Below, one piece after another: positions 33,564 through 41,188 of a stretch of DNA of 41,188 bases. Source of the DNA: Photobacterium halotolerans DSM 18316 (lineage in GTDB: Bacteria > Pseudomonadota > Gammaproteobacteria > Enterobacterales > Vibrionaceae); contig NZ_KE384326.1 in the NCBI RefSeq assembly GCF_000425165.1, positions 1-41,188 of the forward strand. Direction: 5' to 3'. Below the pieces are notes generated by a model. That model searched no databases. It worked only from the letters and a program-made list of their open reading frames with translations, and was not told the origin of the DNA. Position numbers and translations under genes: made by a program. Positions within the stretch are counted from its first letter, which is position 1; each line of letters begins with the position of its first letter.

Positions 33564-36500
33564 GTGTTCAGACGAATTGTTTTACTTCTGCTAAGTATAA
33601 TTATTTCCGCCTGCGGCGGCGAAGAATCCTACCCGGAATACCCGAAAGATCGTCAGCAAGGCATTCTCAGTGGTGTCGTTTTTGACGCTGCGGTATCCAA
33701 TGCTACGGTCCGTGTCTACGAGTTCAATCAGGGTAAGGTTGGCCGTCTGTTAGCTACTACGAACACAAACCCTGATGGACGATTTTCCGTCGCCCTGACG
33801 GCCGGTTCGACACCTTTATATATCGAGTCCAGCGGTGGCGGATTTTTGGACCCTTATTCAAATAATGTCGTCACAGCAAATGATCGTGGTCCGATCAAAC
33901 TTCGTACTTATATCAACTTTATTGAAGGGCAGAGCCGTAAGGTCATGCTGACACCACTGACAAATATTGCAGTGGGTCTGGCTGACTACAATATGATTCG
34001 TTTGGGCCAGCAAACAGCTGCCGCCATTGAATCAGCCAATGCCGCAGTCAATAGTCAGTACGGATTCGATGTGATTGCGACAGAGCCGCTGGATATATCA
34101 AAAGGCAACTGGAGTGCGATAGCCACACAAGGCCATCAATATGGCGCATTCTTACTGGCTTACGCTTCACTGGCTTATGAATCGTTGCAAAACTCAGGTG
34201 GCAGTGACAGCGAAAAAGTGATTTACACGTCCTATAATCTTGCCGATCTCCAGTTTCGGGATATTCAGGCAACGGGTCAGCTTGATGGCTGGTCAATGGA
34301 TGAAGTGTCAGCCCTGCCTGTGGCTTTGTCATATGGTTTGCAGAAAATCAATGCCGATTTTTACACCAATTCCATGGCGCAGCATTTGCTGAGAGTGGTC
34401 AATAACCCGGAAGTGAATGCCTCGGGTACACCGCCGGGTGATTATTCAGCGTTGGTCAATAAGCTCAACAACGCGTCCGGAGGTATTTATGCAACCCGAA
34501 CTCCGGAAATTATTGATGATGAACCGCCAGTTGTAGCACGCATCGGTGAAGATGTGTTGTCTGGTTCAGGGCTGGTCACTGTGAAGGTGACTGACTTTAT
34601 TGGTATTGATTCCGTCGATGTTTTTATTCAGACAAGACCTGAAGGGGGCAGTTGGGGAGAATCAGAAAGCTGCATGGGTAGCAATTCAGTATTGTGTCGT
34701 GTGCAATCTGAAAATATCAAAAGCGGGGTTCGCGAAGCCCAGGTTGTCACCAAAGTTAATACGCTGGCGATTGATCAACTATCCACTGAGGCAATACAAG
34801 CCCGCTTGGTGTTCGGCGTTGCCGATGTACTTGAGAATGCGAACAACACCAATTATGTTCCGCTTCAATGGGACAACATTGCCCCGACCATCAATATCAC
34901 CTCACCTGGTGCATTTAATCCGGTGAATCAGCAGATTTATATTCTGTCTGGCACCATTGAAGATGCCAGTTCCGACATTGCCAGTGTTTCAATTGGCGTG
35001 AATGCGGGCGTTCCTGAGTCAATCGCTTGTACTATGCAGCTTGATGAAGCAACTCAGGAAGAAGTATGCGTATTTTCCAAAACTTACGATAAAACACTGT
35101 TCATTGGCGGACAAACAAACTTCTTTATTTCTGCCAGCGACGTAAGTGGTAATACGAAAGAAGTCCAGCATGTGGTGTTATCCGATACAACAGCACCCAC
35201 TCAGGCCATTTCTTTCCCTCAAGTGGCAATGAAGTTTTTTGATGCCGATGCCGGTGAGTATCAGGACAATTTAACGCAGGAATACTTTCAGGACTTGTAC
35301 GGAAAGCAATATCTGAACCTGAATTATGCTTATGCCCTGCAGGGATTAAAAGGCGTTCATCCGGACGTTGACTTCAGTGATTTTACATCATTGATACTGG
35401 ATCAAAATCAGATCCCTTATCTGGTATTGACCGTGTCAGACAGTACCGGTGGTTCTGAACTTACGCGGACTTCGGCGGAAGATCTTGTTGTTACTGTCAC
35501 TTATGAAGCCGGGAATATCGGAGAACAAGCAACGATCATCCATAAACAAGTGAATCTAGGCGATAAGATCCCTCATGAAATACTGCCAGACCCTGATGCA
35601 GATGGGTATATCAATCAGGTTCGGTATTTTATTCCGTTTGTGAAAGAAATTTTTGGCTCGGACTTTACCCGAGTCAATGAACAACATGCACAAACGGTTA
35701 CCATTGTGACAAAAGATGGCTCAGGAAATACCTCAGTTCCTTATAAGTTCCAGTTTAAATCAACGTTTAACCTGCCTACTATCAAGGTTACAGCGCCTTA
35801 TATTAACGCTTCTGCCAACGTTGAGCGCCTGCTCGGCTCCGGAAAATGGGGACTGGTGGGTTCTTGTGCGCTATTGGCAGAATCTTCTAATAGTTCCAGC
35901 GAAAAGTTAAAAGATGCTGCCAGCTGTACGCTGAACTCTCAGTTTGCCGGAGAGATCCACCGGGTGACCTTAACCGGTCCGGCGGCTCTTTTTTATAACT
36001 GGAGCAAAGAAGAGCGTCAGACAGTGACACTCACAGAAGAAAATGGCCTGCGCGCTTATGCTGTTGTGGGCGGGGGAAATGGTAACCGAGAGTTAGTTGT
36101 GACTGAACTTTCAGTGTTCCAGTCCGGTTTCTTCGATTATTTATTTGAACAGTCTGATAAGTCGCAAGCAACCGCCCAGAGTTTGTTGTCTCAAGTGGAC
36201 GCGATGTTCGGGGAACAAACCACTCAGTTTTTTGGTTTTAACCCGGTGTCGACGCGTTATGCTACAGCGGATGAACTAGTGCAGATTCCAAATCCGCCTT
36301 CCAACCCGTATCTGTACCGCTTCCTCCTGGAAGCCATGGTCAAAATGTCAGAAAGTGTACCCATCAAGAACAGCATCGATCTGGCAAAATCTTTTTATAG
36401 TGATATCTCCAGTAATGGTAAGCCCGATGGTCTGAATGCTGCTGGTGAGTCGGTTGATTTTGGCGGTTTACCTCTGTCTGAGCGTTTTTACCGGGAAGAG

Positions 36501-39500
36501 TTAGGGAAGCAGTTTTATGAAGTGACTGCCGGTGATAAATCGATCTATTCAATCGATAGCAAAGTAGCGATGTATTACGCCAACCGTTTTGCTAAATCGG
36601 ATCCCAAACTTCAGGGCCAGTCTGTATTCTCAACAACACCCGATCCGGTTGATCAAGAACCGCCGACAGTGACTGTTGATCCCCTCGCGACAAATCTCGT
36701 CGAGGCAAATAACAGGGTATACATTAGCGGTGATCTGAGTGCTATTGCGAATGTAAGCGATCCATCCGGACTGGATAAGTCAACGTTCCCGACAAAACTG
36801 GAGTTATTGTGGGGAGATGACGATAGCGTGGATGCGACAAACTCCACTGGTGTTACAAGCATTCTGATCGACAACGATCCGTATCAGGAGAAACACCAGT
36901 TTGGGGTGAATACCCTCAATAATTTCCCAGGGATTGCCCGTTTAGATCTGCTATTGAGCAGTAGTGACCGTGAAGGAAATAGCTATGGTTATAACAGCAT
37001 GCTGCCGTTCTCTAAGATCTACTATGTCGATAATGAGCCACCTAGCTATAGCTTTACGCCACCGTTCAGAGCTGACGCTTTTCCTGATGATACTTATATC
37101 AATACCAATTATAAGCAATTACTGAAATTTACCATTGACGAAAGGGTTGGTGAAGATCCGACAAGGCGTCGTTTTATTTTCCGTAATGGCAGCCAGGAAC
37201 GTGTCGTAAACAGCGATGAAATGGTAACTGAAGGGAATGTTGTCAAAATTTTCCTGTGCCGTGCAGAAAAGTGTAATGGTGACACTACACCTACCGTTGA
37301 TCTGGGGCCGGGTAAATGGGTGCTGCTCACTGAAGGTGGCGATAGCCTGGGAAATACTATAACGGCAACTGATCCAAATGTGGGTCGCTATCAGGTGAAC
37401 ATTGATTATGAGGAGCCAGCGATTCTGCCAACGGAAGTTTCATTGCTGGGCGGAAACGAGCAGTGGGCGCCAATTTCGGTGATTAACAATGGTGTCGGTA
37501 ATGTCAGCCCGTTAGGTGATATCCAACTGCAGTTGCATACAGGTGCCGGATTAGTCGAGCTGGAGCCATGTATACAAGGCCAGGATTGTTCGGCTTTGCC
37601 TGCATATACCCTTGGGGATAAAGGGAATACTAAGGTTCAGCTTGTGGCCGACAACTTGATCCATGGTAAAACCTATACTTTATATATTTCGGCCTCAGAT
37701 ACAGCTTTCCAGCCTAATAAAGGGGAAGGCAAGTTTGAGTTTAAGGTTGATAAAATGGGGCCGAGCATTACAACACCCACTTTAGCTGACGGCACTGCAC
37801 CAGAATTGTCGGGTAACATCATGGGCACCCGTTTTAAAGTTAGTATTGCCAGCATTACCGATGACTCAGGTGTGGAAGATGTCAGCGTCTGGCAGGAGTT
37901 GGCAAATAAAAACGTACAGTTGGTTGAGGCTTTTAAACCTGAAGGTCTGAACAACATTGATATCAATTTACAGCCAGCCAATACCGACCTGATTCAGACG
38001 GATGAAGGCAAACAAATAAAAATCTTTGTGAAAGCCACGGACTCTCATGGTTTTGAAGGCCGTTCGAATGCGGTATCGACTCTGTTCGATAATGAAGGAC
38101 CAACAATTTCGTTGATTAATTACAGTCCGGATGATTTTTATGTACCTGGTTTTATTTTCAATGTTGCTGTAAGGGATGTAGGAATTAACCCGATAGCACC
38201 TGGGGCTGTTTCTTACTGGACTTATACCGGTAGTAGTCCTGCTCCCGGTGATGAAGGAAAGCAACCCACAAATGAGACGCAGATAGAGACGAATATGCAG
38301 CAGGATTTCACGCTCAAGATTCGCGCTGAAGATATTCGTGGCAATACGGAAGAAAAACCTTTTGCAATTAAAGTTGATAAAACTGCACCTGAAGCTTCGC
38401 TGACGGCAAGATATCAGGCAAATGATCTTGAAATTAGCCCGAATGAAAACATTACCAAAAATGGAACAGTTGATCTGTATCTGGATGCGTTCGATCCGGA
38501 AAGTCAGATCGACAGCAATATTGAAGCCAGCTTAATCCGTGACGGTAATACTGAAGGAGAAACCATTGTATTCAGTCCTGTCGAAGGTAATGACAGACTT
38601 TGGAAATCTCAGCTCAATACTCAGATTGCAAATGATGGTCAATACAATTTGATTGTGACTGTTTATAACCGTGCGAAGGCGAATAAGCCGGAAGAACGTA
38701 AGAAAAACCGCTTGGTCAGATCATTAAAGGTACAACGTGAAGGTTATAGTTTGTCGATTACTGAACCTGCTGATTTTGGTACACATATCTTTGGCCGGAG
38801 TTTCAGGGCTGAATTTGGTGTACAGAATGCGCCTGGTGCAATATTGAATAAACTTGAATGCTGGTTGCGTGAAGATTACAACAGTGATGAAGCGCCAGAT
38901 AATGACACATCAGGTCTGTATAAAGTTTATACCAATACAGCAACACCTGTTTGTCAGTTCGACAACGTGGACAGTAATTTGCTGATAAATCCGGTTCTGA
39001 TTACTCGTACAACTGCGAGCAATGAGGCGCAAGTCGATCAGATCTTCTCGTTCAATATGCTGGATGTTGATGCACCTGTTATTGCGAATAAAGATGCCTT
39101 TATTCTTAAGCAAGGCGATGTTGACACAGTTGACGGGGTTAAGAAGTTGACGATACGTGTCACCGTGGACGATGTATTGTCAGGTATGGACAGTACAGCC
39201 ACAGTGAAGTTACTTAAAGGTTTGACAGAATATGAGCCAACCAGCATTCAGCCCAGCAATGGTAATCAGACTATCACTTATACCTTCACTGGTAATTACG
39301 AAGATCTGATCCGAAGAGGCCAGATAGAGCATTTCGTCAAGCTCACAGGTTTAAAAGACAGGGCTGGTAACATCGTGGTAGACACGGATGCAAATATTCA
39401 ACTTCGTGTGCCGAATGTAAAACCAGATATTGAAATTACCGGGGTGAAAAATGGTGATTTCATCAATGGTCAGGAAGTGACCTTTTTCCTGAAAAAATCT

Positions 39501-41188
39501 GTGGGAGAAGATGCAAGACAGGAGAATATCTTTGTTGATTTAGGTGATAGTACGTTTGATTTCCTAACTAACAGAGTTAATTTCCCAAGTCAGAGTATCT
39601 GTGTCGATGACCCTGCTTTTGAATGCATCAAGTTTGAAGGGAACATTTCACCGGATCATGCCAATAGTACGATTAAGATTAAAGCTCGTATTGTCGATAT
39701 TTGGGGAAATGAAGCAGAAACCTATCTGGAACTTGGTATCGATAATAAGCCACCGAAGATCTCAGATATTTACAGCATTAGCTCTAACACAAGCAACCAG
39801 GTGTTGGTGAACTTTGATATCTCGGATGAAGACAGTGGTTTGAAAGCTGTAAAGTATACCGTTAAGGATATTGGTAATTCATCGTTTATTGTAGACAAGT
39901 TTGCGGAAGACGAGACTATCGCTCAACTGGAATTTGATACATCAAAACTGGGCAATGAGAAAAGCTTCCGGGTGGAGATTAAAGCGACAGATAATGTTGA
40001 CCAGGTTCAGACTAAAGATTTCACTGTTGATATCACTAAACCGACAGTGACTTTGGAATTGCCGAGTGTTGAAAAAGAACAGTCGAACCTGATACTGGAA
40101 AACCTAAATCAGACTTTTAACATCATTACCTCCGCGGTGCCTGAGACTCGAGCAGAAGTGATGCGTTATGTATTCACTTTAGTGGCCTTGGATCCTGGAT
40201 TAGATAATATTTCTGTTGAAGGTAATTTTGCAGGTATCGACTCGGCAACAGGCAGTCTAAACCTGAACGAGAGTTTGCAAGGCCGCTATGATCTGAAACT
40301 GTCGGTATTCGATAACCTTGGACGGGACATCAGTAGTTTCACTTTAAAGGACGAAACTGTACCGACGACGCAAAAACCTGTTTTGGTTGATCTGGCAAAC
40401 CCGGTCATTGCCAATGTGCAATCCCAGCAACAACCGATTCCTCCAGTGGATAACAAGTTTGTTGTGCATGTGTTCGCTGACATCAGTGACCATCACTTGA
40501 TTGACAGTACGGTGACAGCCAGCTTGAACCAAGGCGGTTCAACTATTGCACCAGTCAAAATTGTGCGTCCGGATGCCCCGTCGAATACCTATATGTTCGA
40601 GTTCCTGGTTGAAGCAGGCAGTTACGAGCTGACGCTCAATGCCGCGGATGCGGCCGGACATAGCCAGAGCCTGGTTGTCCCTGCGGTGACGGTGGACCCG
40701 TGGCAGGTGCCGACCGTGACGGTCAGCACGCAGGACGGGGTCACCGATCTGGGCAGCGGCCAGGACACAACACTGGTGTTCGAATTCAGCGAGCCGGTGA
40801 CGGGCTTTGCAGCCGAAGATATCGTGCTGACGACTGGCGGTGGCGGCGATGCCGGTACCCTGAGCGGTCTGACCGAGCAAAGTCCCGGCCGCTGGACGGC
40901 GGTATACCGTGCGCCGGTCGGTGTTGATACCGGTATCACCTTGAGCGTCACGGCCGACAGCTATGTCTCTGCCGCGACCCAGTTATCCGGCAGCGCAGCC
41001 AGCCTGAGTCTGGATGTCATCGGCAGCCCGCTGACCGCGTCTGTTTCCCTGCCGGAGGGGGACGAAGTCAGCCGCATCGGCACGATTGCCGTGACCTTCA
41101 CCTTCAACCGTCCGGTCAGCGGCGAGGTGGTGCCCCTGCCGGAAGAAGGGGTGTGGAGCAACCTTCGCAAGAACCCGGCGATGACGGA
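33564..41188 (+). CDS. Giant Ig-like repeat lipoprotein, 3' end beyond window
   Basis: One open frame of at least 2541 codons with no stop before the edge. I spot-checked the frame at the start, near 37.08 kb and near 40.68 kb. The signal is FRRIVLLLLSIIISAC with a lipobox ISAC; Cys17 is followed by Gly, so outer-membrane sorting is likely. Next come a carboxypeptidase-regulatory-like beta domain (GILSGVVFDAAVSNATVRVY), a helical domain (about 33.95-34.4 kb), and then at least 12 Ig-like modules marked by D-x2-xP-x-I/V boundaries (e.g. DNIAPTINIT 34.87, DTTAPT 35.19, DQEPPTVTV 36.65, VDKMGPSIT 37.75, VDKTAPEASL 38.37, VDITKPTVTL 40.03 kb). A second helical domain lies at about 36.1-36.6 kb. 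The last modules have FSEPVTGFAAEDIVLTTGG, typical of Big-type adhesin repeats. The start is GTG at 33564 (or 33555); no ATG is available and the RBS is weak. Likely role: surface adhesin or matrix protein, inferred. Confidence 0.88.
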   Translation, partial: MFRRIVLLLLSIIISACGGEESYPEYPKDRQQGILSGVVFDAAVSNATVRVYEFNQGKVGRLLATTNTNPDGRFSVALTAGSTPLYIESSGGGFLDPYSNNVVTANDRGPIKLRTYINFIEGQSRKVMLTPLTNIAVGLADYNMIRLGQQTAAAIESANAAVNSQYGFDVIATEPLDISKGNWSAIATQGHQYGAFLLAYASLAYESLQNSGGSDSEKVIYTSYNLADLQFRDIQATGQLDGWSMDEVSALPVALSYGLQKINADFYTNSMAQHLLRVVNNPEVNASGTPPGDYSALVNKLNNASGGIYATRTPEIIDDEPPVVARIGEDVLSGSGLVTVKVTDFIGIDSVDVFIQTRPEGGSWGESESCMGSNSVLCRVQSENIKSGVREAQVVTKVNTLAIDQLSTEAIQARLVFGVADVLENANNTNYVPLQWDNIAPTINITSPGAFNPVNQQIYILSGTIEDASSDIASVSIGVNAGVPESIACTMQLDEATQEEVCVFSKTYDKTLFIGGQTNFFISASDVSGNTKEVQHVVLSDTTAPTQAISFPQVAMKFFDADAGEYQDNLTQEYFQDLYGKQYLNLNYAYALQGLKGVHPDVDFSDFTSLILDQNQIPYLVLTVSDSTGGSELTRTSAEDLVVTVTYEAGNIGEQATIIHKQVNLGDKIPHEILPDPDADGYINQVRYFIPFVKEIFGSDFTRVNEQHAQTVTIVTKDGSGNTSVPYKFQFKSTFNLPTIKVTAPYINASANVERLLGSGKWGLVGSCALLAESSNSSSEKLKDAASCTLNSQFAGEIHRVTLTGPAALFYNWSKEERQTVTLTEENGLRAYAVVGGGNGNRELVVTELSVFQSGFFDYLFEQSDKSQATAQSLLSQVDAMFGEQTTQFFGFNPVSTRYATADELVQIPNPPSNPYLYRFLLEAMVKMSESVPIKNSIDLAKSFYSDISSNGKPDGLNAAGESVDFGGLPLSERFYREELGKQFYEVTAGDKSIYSIDSKVAMYYANRFAKSDPKLQGQSVFSTTPDPVDQEPPTVTVDPLATNLVEANNRVYISGDLSAIANVSDPSGLDKSTFPTKLELLWGDDDSVDATNSTGVTSILIDNDPYQEKHQFGVNTLNNFPGIARLDLLLSSSDREGNSYGYNSMLPFSKIYYVDNEPPSYSFTPPFRADAFPDDTYINTNYKQLLKFTIDERVGEDPTRRRFIFRNGSQERVVNSDEMVTEGNVVKIFLCRAEKCNGDTTPTVDLGPGKWVLLTEGGDSLGNTITATDPNVGRYQVNIDYEEPAILPTEVSLLGGNEQWAPISVINNGVGNVSPLGDIQLQLHTGAGLVELEPCIQGQDCSALPAYTLGDKGNTKVQLVADNLIHGKTYTLYISASDTAFQPNKGEGKFEFKVDKMGPSITTPTLADGTAPELSGNIMGTRFKVSIASITDDSGVEDVSVWQELANKNVQLVEAFKPEGLNNIDINLQPANTDLIQTDEGKQIKIFVKATDSHGFEGRSNAVSTLFDNEGPTISLINYSPDDFYVPGFIFNVAVRDVGINPIAPGAVSYWTYTGSSPAPGDEGKQPTNETQIETNMQQDFTLKIRAEDIRGNTEEKPFAIKVDKTAPEASLTARYQANDLEISPNENITKNGTVDLYLDAFDPESQIDSNIEASLIRDGNTEGETIVFSPVEGNDRLWKSQLNTQIANDGQYNLIVTVYNRAKANKPEERKKNRLVRSLKVQREGYSLSITEPADFGTHIFGRSFRAEFGVQNAPGAILNKLECWLREDYNSDEAPDNDTSGLYKVYTNTATPVCQFDNVDSNLLINPVLITRTTASNEAQVDQIFSFNMLDVDAPVIANKDAFILKQGDVDTVDGVKKLTIRVTVDDVLSGMDSTATVKLLKGLTEYEPTSIQPSNGNQTITYTFTGNYEDLIRRGQIEHFVKLTGLKDRAGNIVVDTDANIQLRVPNVKPDIEITGVKNGDFINGQEVTFFLKKSVGEDARQENIFVDLGDSTFDFLTNRVNFPSQSICVDDPAFECIKFEGNISPDHANSTIKIKARIVDIWGNEAETYLELGIDNKPPKISDIYSISSNTSNQVLVNFDISDEDSGLKAVKYTVKDIGNSSFIVDKFAEDETIAQLEFDTSKLGNEKSFRVEIKATDNVDQVQTKDFTVDITKPTVTLELPSVEKEQSNLILENLNQTFNIITSAVPETRAEVMRYVFTLVALDPGLDNISVEGNFAGIDSATGSLNLNESLQGRYDLKLSVFDNLGRDISSFTLKDETVPTTQKPVLVDLANPVIANVQSQQQPIPPVDNKFVVHVFADISDHHLIDSTVTASLNQGGSTIAPVKIVRPDAPSNTYMFEFLVEAGSYELTLNAADAAGHSQSLVVPAVTVDPWQVPTVTVSTQDGVTDLGSGQDTTLVFEFSEPVTGFAAEDIVLTTGGGGDAGTLSGLTEQSPGRWTAVYRAPVGVDTGITLSVTADSYVSAATQLSGSAASLSLDVIGSPLTASVSLPEGDEVSRIGTIAVTFTFNRPVSGEVVPLPEEGVWSNLRKNPAMT

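Noticed and set aside
34600..40960. Many 60-110 codon frames on both strands across the right end
   Set aside because: They are shadows of the single long lipoprotein frame, which is continuous and has clear domain repeats.

Overview
The window reads as about 41 kb of gammaproteobacterial chromosome. It most resembles Vibrionaceae (Photobacterium, Grimontia or Enterovibrio-like), judged by protein recognition and roughly 50% GC with tightly packed genes. No database search was possible. No tRNA, rRNA, CRISPR array, prophage or intact insertion sequence was seen.

Layout. (1) 1-6.4 kb, all on the minus strand: the 5' part of a transaldolase gene, an orphan tripartite hybrid histidine kinase, a double zinc-ribbon/HTH protein that may derive from a transposase, and a small operon of XapX-type membrane protein plus DeoD purine nucleoside phosphorylase with a predicted class II CRP promoter. 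(2) 6.9-13.2 kb: a small outer-membrane beta-barrel, a tail-anchored unknown, a 68-residue unknown, a divergent EamA exporter/Lrp regulator pair, and dgkA followed by an LTA-synthase-type phosphotransferase behind what looks like a perfect PmrA/BasR box. A PspB-like small protein follows. (3) 13.3-21.5 kb: an AraC regulator, then a complete four-carbon acid-sugar locus: DeoR regulator, L-threonate dehydrogenase, 3-oxo-tetronate kinase (DUF1537), 3-oxo-tetronate-4-phosphate decarboxylase, 2-oxo-tetronate isomerase, D-erythronate dehydrogenase and a GntP permease. It closes with a clear terminator. Together these should import L-threonate and D-erythronate and convert them to dihydroxyacetone phosphate plus CO2.

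(4) 21.8-30.4 kb: a tricarboxylate-type uptake module. A TctD/TctE-like two-component system is translationally coupled to a periplasmic binding protein. A GalD/PrpF-type tautomerase, a TctC binding protein, a TctA-TctB fusion permease and a tandem universal-stress protein follow. The set looks like one sense-import-isomerise unit whose substrate is not evident. (5) 30.6-33.2 kb: an AraC regulator with a small unknown gene behind it, divergent from a MATE efflux pump. (6) 33.5 kb to the right edge: one uninterrupted reading frame of at least 2541 codons encoding a giant lipoprotein built of Ig-like modules. It has no stop codon inside the window and is cut by the edge. GC content rises sharply in its last ~500 bases.

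The strongest candidates for new biology are the TCS/binding-protein/PrpF/TctC/TctAB/Usp module, the PmrA-box-controlled dgkA/LTA-synthase pair, and the mosaic giant lipoprotein.
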